A stretch of 64,000 nt of DNA from Streptomyces sp. SCL15-4 (GTDB lineage Bacteria > Actinomycetota > Actinomycetes > Streptomycetales > Streptomycetaceae): contig NZ_JAOBTQ010000001.1 of assembly GCF_033366695.1 (NCBI RefSeq), positions 6,076,001-6,140,000 of the forward strand. The letters are read 5' to 3'. The notes below the pieces were generated by a model. The model saw nothing but the letters and a program-made list of their open reading frames with translations. It was not told the origin of the DNA and searched no databases. Of this stretch, positions 38,354-47,046 are shown one piece after another. Numbering within the stretch: position 1 is the stretch's first letter; each line of letters begins with the position of its first letter. Both the position numbers and the translations under genes were made by a program.

Positions 38354-39586
38354 GTGAGCGAGCAGACACCGCACGAGGGCACGGCACAGGAGCGGCGCGT
38401 GGTCGTCGTCGGCGCGGGCATGGCCGGGGTGCAGACCGCGGTCGCCCTGCGGGAACAGGGCTTCAAGGGCCCGGTGACCGTCATCGGCGCCGAACCGCAC
38501 CAGCCGTACGACCGGCCGCCGCTGTCGAAGGCGGTGCTGCTCGGCACGGCCGAGGGCTCCGCCTTCGACGTGGACTTCGAGTCCCTCGGCGTCGAACTGC
38601 GGCTCGGCTGCGAGGTGCGCGCCCTCAGGCCCGCCGCGCGCGAGCTGGACACCGAGCACGGCGTGGTGACCTACGACGTGTTGGTCCTCGCCACCGGCGC
38701 CGAACCGGTCACGCTGCCCGGCGCCGAGGGCGTGCCCGGCGTGCACCTGCTGCGCACCCTCGACGACGCCGCACGGCTGCGCCCCGTGCTCGCCCGGCAG
38801 CACGACATCGTGGTCGTGGGCGCCGGCTGGATCGGCGCCGAGTTCGCCACCGCCGCCCGCGAGGCCGGCTGCGCGGTCACCGTCGTGGAGGCCGCCGACC
38901 ACCCGCTGGCCGGCGCCCTGCCCGCCGAGGTCACCGCGCCCATGGCCGGCTGGTACGCCGACGCGGGCATCGCGCTGCGCACCCGCGCGCGCGTGGACCG
39001 CGTCGAGCCCGGCGCGGTGCTGCTCGCCGACGGCACCCGGCTGCCCGCGGGCGCCGTCGTCGTCGGCATCGGCGCCCGCCCCGCCACCGCCTGGCTGGCC
39101 GGCTCCGGCGTCGGGCTGGGCGCGCACGGCGAGGTTCTCGCCGACGACCGGCTGCGCACCTCGGTACCGGATGTGTACGCCGTCGGCGACTGCGCGTCCT
39201 TCCCCTCGGCCCGCTACGGCGAACGGCTCCTGGTGCACCACTGGGACAACGCCCTGCAGGGCCCGCGCACGGTCGCCGCGGACATCCTCGGCGAGACCCC
39301 GGCGGTCTACGACCCGGTGCCCTACTTCTGGTCGGAGCAGTTCGGCCGGTTCGTGCAGTACGCCGGCCACCACACCGCGGCCGACCGCCCGGTGTGGCGC
39401 GGCGACCCGGCGGGCCCGTCCTGGACGGTGTGCTGGCTCGGCGAGGGCCGCCTGGTCGCCCTGCTGGCCGTGGGCCGCCCGCGCGACCTGGCCCAGGGCC
39501 GCCGCCTGATCGAGGCGGGCCGGATCATGGACGCCGAGGCGCTGGCGGACCCGTCCCGGCCGCTGAAGAACGCCACCGCCGACTGA
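38354..39586 (+). CDS. FAD/NAD(P)-dependent oxidoreductase, ferredoxin-reductase type
   Basis: A 410-residue enzyme of the pyridine nucleotide-disulfide family, rubredoxin or ferredoxin reductase branch. The first dinucleotide fold is VVVVGAGMAGVQTA, the second VVVGAGWIGAEFATAA, and DVYAVGDCASFP binds FAD; PYDRPPLSK is also typical of this group. It presumably passes electrons from NAD(P)H to an iron-sulfur protein; no partner ferredoxin adjoins. TAAGGT ends seven bases before the GTG and there is no Shine-Dalgarno sequence. Confidence 0.88.
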   Translation: MSEQTPHEGTAQERRVVVVGAGMAGVQTAVALREQGFKGPVTVIGAEPHQPYDRPPLSKAVLLGTAEGSAFDVDFESLGVELRLGCEVRALRPAARELDTEHGVVTYDVLVLATGAEPVTLPGAEGVPGVHLLRTLDDAARLRPVLARQHDIVVVGAGWIGAEFATAAREAGCAVTVVEAADHPLAGALPAEVTAPMAGWYADAGIALRTRARVDRVEPGAVLLADGTRLPAGAVVVGIGARPATAWLAGSGVGLGAHGEVLADDRLRTSVPDVYAVGDCASFPSARYGERLLVHHWDNALQGPRTVAADILGETPAVYDPVPYFWSEQFGRFVQYAGHHTAADRPVWRGDPAGPSWTVCWLGEGRLVALLAVGRPRDLAQGRRLIEAGRIMDAEALADPSRPLKNATAD

Positions 39587-39597
39587 CGGCGTCACGG

Positions 39598-39657
39598 GGT
39601 CGCGGGGGCCCGACCAGCCACGACGGCGCCGCGGACGGCCGACGACCTTTCGCGACC
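39598..39657. repeat. Intergenic dispersed repeat with GACCAGCCACGAC core
   Basis: A 7-bp stem (39598-39604 with 39651-39657) encloses GACCAGCCACGAC (39612-39624), identical to the 13-mer after glkA at 20688. Both lie directly after a gene's stop. It probably acts as a terminator. Confidence 0.5.
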
Positions 39658-39686
39658 GCACCCGCCGAGCGCCTACCCTAGGTGCT

Positions 39687-40052
39687 GTGACCGAGATTGA
39701 CGCAAAGATCGATGCTCTCGTCCCCGCCTGGCTCACCCTCCCCGACATCGCCGAGATGCTCGGCGTCGAGGTGACGCGCGTCCGGCAGCTGGTCAAGGAG
39801 GGCCAGCTCATCGCCGTACGCCGGGGTGAGAACAGGGCGCTGCACGTGCCCGCCGCCTTCATCGACGGGGACAAGGTGGTCAAGGGCCTGTCCGGGACGC
39901 TGACGCTCCTGCGGGACGACGGCTTCACGGTCGAAGAGATGATCGAGTGGCTCTTCACCCCCGACCCGTCCCTGCCCGGCACTCCCGCGCAGGCCCTGAG
40001 CGAGAATCGCGGCACGGAGGTGAAGCGCCGCGCCCAGGCGCTCGCCGTCTGA
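39687..40052 (+). CDS. Rv2175c-like DNA-binding protein
   Basis: A 121-residue protein resembling Rv2175c of Mycobacterium tuberculosis. The N-terminal WLTLPDIAEMLGVEVTRVRQL is a winged helix-turn-helix, followed by a wing with RRGENRALHVP, and the remainder is the family's helical domain. Rv2175c binds DNA weakly and is phosphorylated on an N-terminal Thr by PknL; here Thr2 lies in MTEID, and a PASTA kinase gene is 4 kb upstream. TACCCT ends eight bases before the GTG, so the mRNA is probably leaderless. A hairpin follows. Confidence 0.85.
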   Translation: MTEIDAKIDALVPAWLTLPDIAEMLGVEVTRVRQLVKEGQLIAVRRGENRALHVPAAFIDGDKVVKGLSGTLTLLRDDGFTVEEMIEWLFTPDPSLPGTPAQALSENRGTEVKRRAQALAV

Positions 40053-40070
40053 GCGACCCGCACCCGGCGC

Positions 40071-40097
40071 GGTGTGCGGGCCGCCCGCCCGCACACC
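40071..40097 (+). terminator. Hairpin after the Rv2175c-like gene
   Basis: A 10-bp stem (40071-40080 with 40088-40097) with a 7-base loop begins 18 bases after the stop codon. Confidence 0.65.
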
Positions 40098-40113
40098 GCC
40101 ACCGGCGGCCGAC

Positions 40114-40405
40114 CGTGCCCGGACACCGGCCCGGGGCCGCCAGACCGGACACCGGCCCGGGCGCCACGCCGGACACCGGCACGGGGCGCCATGCCGAACG
40201 CCGGCACCAGGCACACCACGCCGAACACCGGCGCCTGGCACAGCGCCGTATACCGGCGCACCAAGCACCACGCCGCACACCGGCACCACCAAGCACCACG
40301 CCGTAAGCCGACGGCACCAGGCACCACGCCGCACACCGCCGGCGCCGAGCACCACGCCGTACGCCCGCGGCGCCGAGCACCACGCCGCGCACCGCACCGC
40401 ACCGC
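40114..40405. repeat. Tandem repeat array, unit 24-28 bp
   Basis: About eleven imperfect units fill the gap before thiE. The unit core CACCACGCCG recurs at exactly 28-base steps at 40266, 40294, 40322, 40350 and 40378; degenerate units at 40138, 40162, 40187, 40214 and 40239 step by 24-27 bases. A typical unit continues with CACACCGGC and ends CACCAAG or GCCGAG. The period is not a multiple of three, so this is not a peptide repeat, although frames happen to stay open. There are no spacers, so it is not CRISPR. Confidence 0.85.
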
Positions 40406-40445
40406 CGAAAACCGCCACGGACACCGACCACGGGGGGACCCACGC

Positions 40446-41093
40446 ATGTCCGACACCGCCCGCGCCGCGCTCGCCGACGCCCGCCTGTACCTCTGCACGG
40501 ACGCCCGCAAGCGCCAGGGCGACCTGCCCGAGTTCCTGGACGCGGTGCTGGCCGGCGGCGTCGACATCGTGCAGCTGCGCGACAAGGGCATGGAGGCCGC
40601 CGAGGAACTGGAGCACCTGGCGGTCTTCGCCGACGCTTGCGCCCGGCACGGCAAGCTGCTCGCGGTCAACGACCGGGCCGACGTCGCCCACGCGGCCCGC
40701 GCCGGGGTGCTGCACCTCGGCCAGGGCGACCTGCCGGTCCCCGCGGCCCGCGCGATCCTCGGCGACGGGGTGCTGATCGGCCGCTCCACGCACGCCGAGG
40801 ACGAGGCCGCCGCGGCCGCCGTCCAGGACGGCGTGGACTACTTCTGCACCGGCCCGTGCTGGCCCACCCCCACCAAGCCCGGCCGCCACGCCCCGGGCCT
40901 CGGCCTGGTCCGCTACGCGGCGGGCCTGCGCACCGACCGCCCCTGGTTCGCCATCGGCGGCATCGACCTGGGCAACCTGGACCAGGTGCTGGACGCCGGC
41001 GCCCGCCGGGTGGTCGTGGTCCGCGCGATCACCGGGGCGGACGACCCCGGCGCGGCGGCGGCGGAGTTCGCCGGGCGGCTGCGGCAGGCGTAG
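40446..41093 (+). CDS. thiE: Thiamine phosphate synthase
   Basis: A 215-residue TIM-barrel enzyme that joins the pyrimidine and thiazole halves of thiamine. [24 protein letters not shown], the [11 protein letters not shown] loop and FAIGGI are the family's substrate-binding motifs. The ATG at 40446 is a few bases after GGGGGG. It is not under its own TPP riboswitch; instead a tandem repeat array lies directly upstream, while the other thiamine genes are 3 kb to the left on the opposite strand. Confidence 0.94.
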   Translation: MSDTARAALADARLYLCTDARKRQGDLPEFLDAVLAGGVDIVQLRDKGMEAAEELEHLAVFADACARHGKLLAVNDRADVAHAARAGVLHLGQGDLPVPAARAILGDGVLIGRSTHAEDEAAAAAVQDGVDYFCTGPCWPTPTKPGRHAPGLGLVRYAAGLRTDRPWFAIGGIDLGNLDQVLDAGARRVVVVRAITGADDPGAAAAEFAGRLRQA

Positions 41094-41202
41094 CACCCCG
41101 GCGGACCGCCGACGTCCGGGATCATGTCCAAGGGATGGACAGCGGCCCGACAATTCGGGCAATTTCCGAGGTCCGGTTGGGGGACCGTCCGCCCCTGGCT
41201 AA

Positions 41203-42135
<933 letters not shown>

Positions 42136-42207
42136 ACCGGCCGCACCGCGATAGGACACACTGCGTAGCGGTCACGGGGAGTAGCGGGCACTGGGAGAGG
42201 GGCGTAC

Positions 42208-43092
42208 ATGGGCTGGACGGTCCTCTACATCGCGTTCGGCGGCGTCGCGCTGTGGTTGCTGGGCGAGGTGCTGCTGCAGTACAAGGCGCGGCTGCGCTGG
42301 CGGCTCCTGGCCTTCGCCGGCTTCCTCGGCGTCGTGATCGGTGTGCTGTTGCCCTCCGTGATCGTGATCGCGCTGGGCGCGATCGCCTTCGCGGTCGGCC
42401 AGACCTTCGTCACGCTGTCGTTCCGCCGCGGCTTCGCCTCCGGCTGGGCGGTCCGCCGGCCCGGCCCGCAGGCCGGCGGCGCCAGCAAGCGCCGTCGCGG
42501 CCGCGCCGACCGCAAGGACCCGGCCCCCGCGTCCCCCGGAGTCCCCGACACGTCCGGCATCGCCCCGGAGCCCTACGACTCCGCCCAGGCGCCCGGCGGC
42601 TTCGACGACGACTACGACCGCGACGACGTCTTCACCCCGGCCGCCACCCGTCCGGCCGAGCCCACCGCCGCCGAGTCCACCGCCGTCCACGCACCCCAGT
42701 CCGCCGGGAACACCGGCGGCTACGGCGCCTACGACGACCCCGCCTACCCGGCCCCCGACCCGCAGGCCCCCGTCTACTACCCCGGCTACGGCCAGCAGGA
42801 CTACGGCTACGACCCCGCGGCCGGACAGCAGGGGTACGCCAACTACTCCGACCCCTACATCGGCAGCCGGCCCTACGCCTCCTACGACCAGGGCTACACC
42901 GAGCAGTACGGACAGCAGCCGGGCTACGCCCAGGACCCGTACGCCCCCGCCGGTCACGCCGAGACCCCGCCCGGCGGGGTGTGGGTGCCGCAGCAGCGCA
43001 GCGACGACAGCCACGGCGGCGAACTCCCGCCGGAGCAGCCGTACCCGCGGCAGCCGGACGGGGCCGGCTACGACGAGCAGTACCGCTTCTGA
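42208..43092 (+). CDS. Membrane protein with Tyr/Gln/Pro-rich disordered tail
   Basis: A 294-residue protein. Residues 1-75 carry two or three membrane spans with a short basic loop; after the strongly basic KRRRGRADRK stretch the remaining 190 residues are low complexity, dominated by Tyr, Gly, Gln, Pro, Asp and Ala, with repeated YGQQ, GYAQ and PYA motifs. Such tails are disordered and can self-associate. No enzyme motif is seen and no function is known to me. GGGAGAGGGG precedes the ATG. Convergent with the FAD oxidoreductase gene, 16 bases apart. Confidence 0.75.
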   Translation: MGWTVLYIAFGGVALWLLGEVLLQYKARLRWRLLAFAGFLGVVIGVLLPSVIVIALGAIAFAVGQTFVTLSFRRGFASGWAVRRPGPQAGGASKRRRGRADRKDPAPASPGVPDTSGIAPEPYDSAQAPGGFDDDYDRDDVFTPAATRPAEPTAAESTAVHAPQSAGNTGGYGAYDDPAYPAPDPQAPVYYPGYGQQDYGYDPAAGQQGYANYSDPYIGSRPYASYDQGYTEQYGQQPGYAQDPYAPAGHAETPPGGVWVPQQRSDDSHGGELPPEQPYPRQPDGAGYDEQYRF

Positions 43093-43108
43093 GCCGCCCG
43101 GCCGGGCG

Positions 43109-44620
43109 TCACTGGGAGCCGCGGAACCGCGGCCCCTCCACGATCAGCCCGGCCACCAGGGCGCCCGACATGCCGGCGTGCGCCAGTCCGCCGCCCGGGT
43201 GGGCCCAGCCGCCGGCCCGGTACAGCCCCGGCAGCCGCGTGGTGTTCGCCGGATGCAGGAAGCGTCCCCGGCCGGCGGCGAGCGCGGGCGCGGGCACGGA
43301 CCCGGCGCGGGCGCCCGTCTCCTCCTCGGTGGCGCCCGGCGTCCGCACCTCGTGCCACAGCAGCCGGTCCCGCAGGCCCGGTATCGCCCGCCCGGCGGCC
43401 TCCAGCAGCAGGTCCGTGTACCGGGCGACCACGCGCGCGTCGTCCCAGGCGGCCCGCGTCGGCACCACGGCGGACAGCACCGCCGACTCGTGCCCGTCGT
43501 CCGGCCGCAGCGCCGGATCGCCGGGACGCAGCACGGTCACCGTCGGCGACGGCGGTTCGTCACCGCCCGGCGAGGCCAGGAAGTCCCACTCCCGCTCCGG
43601 GTCCGCCGGATGCACGACCGTGCGGTGCGCGGCACCGGACTCCGGGGCGCCGCGCAGGGCGAGCAGCACGGTGAACCGGCCGGGCGGCGCGGCCTCGGGA
43701 TCGGCCCGCACCTCGTCCTCGCCGTCCAGCGGACGGTCCGTCAGTGCCCGCAGCCGCGCCGGATGGACGTCGGCCACGACATGGTCCGCCTCCGCCACCG
43801 CGCCTCCGGCCAGCTCCACGCCCGCCGCCCGGCCGTCCTTCTCCACGATCCGGGTGACCTCGGCGCCGAAGACGAACTCCACCCGCCGCTTCAGGCACCG
43901 CTCGTACACCGCGCGCGCCAGCTCCCGGATGCCGCCGCGCACATACCAGGTGCCGAAGGCGTGCTCCATGTACGCCAGCACCGCCGCGCTCGCCGGAGCG
44001 GTCCGCGGGTCCAGGCCGTGGGCGAGCGCATGACTGGTCAGCAGGGCCGACAGACGCTCGTCCCGCAGCTCCCAGGCGCCGACCTCGGCCAGTGTCGCGG
44101 CCCGGCGCGTGCGCAGCAGCCGCTTGTGCGGCACCGCCGGATACGGCTCCTTCTCGGCCAGCACCCGCCAGTTCGGCCACAGCGGCTCTTCCAGCAGCGG
44201 CCGGCGGGTGCGGTCCCACGCCTCGCGGGCCCGCACCAGGAACTCGCCCCAGCGCTCGCCCGCGCCCGCTCCCAGCGCCTCGTCCAGGGCCGCGACGACC
44301 CCCGCGCGCGTGGCGTTGGCCAGCGCCACCTCGCTGCCGTCCGCGAAGACGTGCCGCGACGACGGGTCGACCTGGACCAGCTCGACGCAGTCCTCCAGCG
44401 GCTCCTTGCCGGTCTTCACGAACAGGTCGCGGTAGACCGCGGGCAGCGTGAGCAGTCCCGGGCCCGTGTCGAAGCCGAAGCCGTCCCGCTCGAACCGGCG
44501 CACCGCACCGCCGTACGTCTCCGTACGCTCGTACACCACCACCCGGTGGCCCGCGACGGCCAGCCGGGCGGCGGCCGCCATCGCGCCCGTCCCGGCGCCG
44601 ATCACCGCAATCCGTGCCAT
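43109..44620 (-). CDS. Phytoene desaturase-like FAD oxidoreductase
   Basis: A 503-residue flavoprotein of the CrtI/amine-oxidase superfamily. The N-terminal dinucleotide fold is VIGAGTGAMAAAARLA, followed by VVVYERTETYGGAVRRF, GFDTGPGLLTLP, and the C-terminal GLYRAGGWAHPGGGLAHAGMSG that closes over FAD in phytoene desaturases. No carotenoid genes adjoin it, so the substrate is unknown. TAAAGT ends eight bases before the ATG (minus strand) with no Shine-Dalgarno sequence, so the transcript is likely leaderless. Confidence 0.85.
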   Translation of the reverse strand: MARIAVIGAGTGAMAAAARLAVAGHRVVVYERTETYGGAVRRFERDGFGFDTGPGLLTLPAVYRDLFVKTGKEPLEDCVELVQVDPSSRHVFADGSEVALANATRAGVVAALDEALGAGAGERWGEFLVRAREAWDRTRRPLLEEPLWPNWRVLAEKEPYPAVPHKRLLRTRRAATLAEVGAWELRDERLSALLTSHALAHGLDPRTAPASAAVLAYMEHAFGTWYVRGGIRELARAVYERCLKRRVEFVFGAEVTRIVEKDGRAAGVELAGGAVAEADHVVADVHPARLRALTDRPLDGEDEVRADPEAAPPGRFTVLLALRGAPESGAAHRTVVHPADPEREWDFLASPGGDEPPSPTVTVLRPGDPALRPDDGHESAVLSAVVPTRAAWDDARVVARYTDLLLEAAGRAIPGLRDRLLWHEVRTPGATEEETGARAGSVPAPALAAGRGRFLHPANTTRLPGLYRAGGWAHPGGGLAHAGMSGALVAGLIVEGPRFRGSQ

Positions 44621-44678
44621 GCCCGCGACTTTATCGACCGCCACCGACAATCCGGCCGCCGGGCGGCCCCGGCGCAGG

Positions 44679-45281
44679 TCAGCGGGGTCGTGAGGAGGCC
44701 CGTCGCGCCTCGCGCCCACGGGCCCGGCGGCGCAGGAAACGACGGATGCGCGAGAACAGGAACACCAGCGCCAGCAGCCCGCCGGCCAGCAGGACGCCGG
44801 CGATCACCGCGGCCGCCACCGGATGGAACACCGCGAACGCCAGCACGCCCCCGGCCCCGAGGTCCTCGGCCACGCTCAGCACGATGTTGCTGAACGGCTC
44901 GGGCGAGGCGTTGACCGCCATCCGCGTCCCCGCCTTGACGGCATGGCTGGCCAGCGCGGTGGAGCCGCCGAGCAGCCCGGCCGCCACGTCGGACACCGAC
45001 CCGCTCTGCCCGGCGAGCAGCGCCCCCACCCAGGCCCCGGCGAGCGGACGGACCACCGTGTGCACGGAGTCCCACAGCGAGTCCACGTACGGGATCTTGT
45101 CGGCGACGGCCTCGCACAGGAACAGCACGCCCGCGACGATCAGCACCTCCGGGCGCTGCAATGTCTGCGGCACGTCCGCGCCGATCCCCGTCACGCCGAA
45201 CAGGCCGAGCAGCAGCACCACCGCGTAGGCGTTGACACCGCTGGCCCAGCCGCTGGTGAAGACCAGAGGGAGTACGGACAC
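44679..45281 (-). CDS. DUF4126 membrane protein
   Basis: A 200-residue membrane protein with about five spans. The start SVLPLVFTSGWASGVNAYAV, the VPYVDSLWDSVHTVVRP loop and LLGGSTALASHAVKAGTR are typical of DUF4126, whose function is unknown. The C-terminus is a short Arg-rich cytoplasmic tail. I chose GTG 45281: TACGAT ends eight bases before it, indicating a leaderless mRNA; a start 14 codons upstream is possible. An exact MacR box lies about 45 bases upstream of the inferred start point. Confidence 0.8.
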   Translation of the reverse strand: MSVLPLVFTSGWASGVNAYAVVLLLGLFGVTGIGADVPQTLQRPEVLIVAGVLFLCEAVADKIPYVDSLWDSVHTVVRPLAGAWVGALLAGQSGSVSDVAAGLLGGSTALASHAVKAGTRMAVNASPEPFSNIVLSVAEDLGAGGVLAFAVFHPVAAAVIAGVLLAGGLLALVFLFSRIRRFLRRRARGREARRASSRPR

Positions 45282-45336
45282 GGAGGCGATCGTAGCCAGT
45301 CGGCGGGCCGGCGGCCTGGGCACGCGGGCGGAGGTC

Positions 45337-45352
45337 TGAGTACACGTACTCA
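45337..45352 (-). promoter_or_regulatory. MacR box upstream of the DUF4126 gene
   Basis: TGAGTACACGTACTCA fits the consensus TGAGTACnnGTACTCA that I recall for the Streptomyces coelicolor response regulator MacR. The palindrome extends outward to 45333-45356. Another half-site TGAGTAC is at 45363-45369. Relative to the DUF4126 start it is at an activator position. Confidence 0.7.
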
Positions 45353-45593
45353 GACCGCCGGATGAGTACCCGTGCGGATGGGGCGCCGGCCGCCGGGACG
45401 GGAGAGTGGAGGCACGGCAGGGGGACGGCCCGGCACCGCCGACACGGGGCGGCGGAGCGGGGCCCGGACCGTCGCCGCTCCTTCCGCCGATCCGTCGGCG
45501 GAAGCGAGACGGGGGCCTCGGGGGACGATCGCCACGGGGGCCGGACAGGGGGAGCCCGTACGGGGGAGTACGGGGGGATCACGGGGGAGACGG

Positions 45594-45627
45594 GAAGGCG
45601 CCGGACCGGCAACGGTCCGGCGCCTTC
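45594..45627. terminator. Terminator after the TetR gene
   Basis: A perfect 14-bp stem (45594-45607 with 45614-45627) and 6-base loop lie 49 bases past the TetR stop. On the plus strand it is followed by TCTCTTT, so it could end transcription in either direction. Confidence 0.75.
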
Positions 45628-45675
45628 TCTTTCCGCCCTCCTCGGCCCCGCGGCATCCGCTGGGAACCGGATGCC

Positions 45676-46305
45676 TCAGATCCGGCCGCTGACCCGCCCC
45701 TGGAGCAGCCGGGACAGGGCCGCGTGGACGTCGTCAAGGGACCGCTCCGGCTGGAAGGACTTCCAGTCCAGCGCGGCCACCAGCACCATGCCGACCAGCG
45801 CCGCCGCCGTCAGCGGCACATCGATCTCGTCGCTGAACTCGCCGGCCGCCACGCCCTCGCGCAGCACCCCCTCCACCACCGCGACCGCCTGCTGCCGCAC
45901 CACCATCAAGGTGGACTGCCAGGCCCGGTTGGTGCGCCACAGCTCCGCCACGTACAGCTGGGTGAAGGCCGGATAGCGGTCGATGAAGACCAGTCCCGCG
46001 CGGACCATCGCGTCCAGCGCGTCCACCTTGCCGCCCCCGGCGCGCGCCGTCCCCTCGGCGGCCTCCTTCAAGGACGCGGTGAGCAGGCCGACACCGTGCC
46101 GCAGCAGTTCCTCGAAGAGCACGGACTTGCTGGCGAAGTTGTAGTAGACCGTGCCCTTGGCGACCCCGGCCCGCTCGGCGATCTCGTCCACCGTGGTCGC
46201 GGAGAAGCCCTGCTCGGCGATGAGCGTGACGGCCGCCTCGTAGAGCTTCTGCCGGGTGGCCTCGCGGCGCGTGCTCCCGCCGGCCCTAACGCTGGTGCTT
46301 TCCAT
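45676..46305 (-). CDS. TetR family transcriptional regulator
   Basis: A 209-residue TetR-type regulator. The helix-turn-helix is SATTVDEIAERAGVAKGTVYYNFASKSVLFEELL at about residues 35-70; the rest is an all-helical ligand-binding and dimer domain. I chose the ATG at 46305 because it gives a normal short N-terminal arm. It is divergent from the HEPN-domain gene across a 127-base gap containing a palindrome, which may be its operator. Ligand and targets are unknown. Confidence 0.88.
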   Translation of the reverse strand: MESTSVRAGGSTRREATRQKLYEAAVTLIAEQGFSATTVDEIAERAGVAKGTVYYNFASKSVLFEELLRHGVGLLTASLKEAAEGTARAGGGKVDALDAMVRAGLVFIDRYPAFTQLYVAELWRTNRAWQSTLMVVRQQAVAVVEGVLREGVAAGEFSDEIDVPLTAAALVGMVLVAALDWKSFQPERSLDDVHAALSRLLQGRVSGRI

Positions 46306-46392
46306 GGCCCCGATTCTCACAGGTGCCCTCGCCCGGCGGTGAAAGCCCAGCTCGGAACGGATTGTCAGTGGCATAGCTCACGATGGGTACAT

Positions 46393-46408
46393 ACGGCATT
46401 CGTGCCGT
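46393..46408. promoter_or_regulatory. Inverted repeat in the tetR-HEPN intergenic gap
   Basis: ACGGCA and TGCCGT are separated by TTCG. The element could be a TetR operator or, if transcribed, a stable TTCG tetraloop hairpin. It lies 12 bases before the AGGAGG of the HEPN gene. Confidence 0.4.
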
Positions 46409-46432
46409 CACCCAGACGACAGGAGGTTCGTC

Positions 46433-46975
46433 ATGGCCCACTCGTCCGCAGCCGCCGCCCGCCGGCGCCGCGCCACCGGCCCTGCCCCCTCACTGACCGG
46501 CCCGGCGAGCGACGTGCACCCCGTGCTCCGCCGGGCCACGGCCCCGCCCGCCGCTCTCGACCTGCTCGCCAAGGCCCGGGCCGGACTGGAGGAGGCCACG
46601 CTCCTGGACACCCCGAACGAGCGGTACGCCACGGCCCACCTCGCCGCCCTGCGCACCGCCGCCGCCGTGCTCGCGGCCCGCGGCCGGCCCGAGACCTCCC
46701 CGCGCCGCCGGGCCCGCATCCGCAGCGCCTGGGAGGTGCTGCCCGAGATCGCGCCGGAGCTGACCGAGTGGAGCGCGCTGTTCGCCTCCGGCGCCGCGCG
46801 CCGCGCCCGCGCCGAGGCGGGCATCCGGGGCGCGGCCGGCCGGCGGGACGCCGACGACCTGATACGCGACGTGGCGATGTTCCTGCGCATCGTCGAGCGG
46901 ATGCTCCACCTCCATCCGGTCCTGCCCCAGCCCCGCCAGGACGCCGACGCACCAGGGCGGACGCCGACGCGATGA
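46433..46975 (+). CDS. HEPN-domain protein, SAV_6107 type
   Basis: A 180-residue protein of the actinobacterial SAV_6107-like HEPN group. The region from about residue 40 to 160 is all-helical: LDLLAKARAGLEEATLLDTPNERYATAHLAALRTAAAVLA and later DLIRDVAMFLRIVERML. HEPN folds often occur in RNases and nucleotide-binding proteins, but the typical RxxxxH catalytic motif is not evident to me. A strong AGGAGG lies before the ATG. It is followed by the methyltransferase gene, 71 bases away, perhaps in one transcript. Confidence 0.78.
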   Translation: MAHSSAAAARRRRATGPAPSLTGPASDVHPVLRRATAPPAALDLLAKARAGLEEATLLDTPNERYATAHLAALRTAAAVLAARGRPETSPRRRARIRSAWEVLPEIAPELTEWSALFASGAARRARAEAGIRGAAGRRDADDLIRDVAMFLRIVERMLHLHPVLPQPRQDADAPGRTPTR

Positions 46976-47046
46976 CCTGCCGCGGGGCCGGAGGCAATAG
47001 GGTGGAGTCGCCTGAAGCCCGCAGACCCGCCGAGGAGTCAACTGCC

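Larger units (their letters stand above)
45282..45675. other. Intergenic region between DUF4126 and TetR genes
   Basis: This 394-base gap holds the DUF4126 promoter, the MacR box, a row of seven runs of five or more G on the plus strand (45511-45587) spaced about 9-16 bases, and a terminator hairpin. Long open frames cross it, but they lack ribosome binding sites and coding character. Confidence 0.6.

Noticed and set aside
40114..40405. Repeat array considered as CRISPR
   Set aside because: Units are adjacent and imperfect with no unique spacers, and no cas genes are near.
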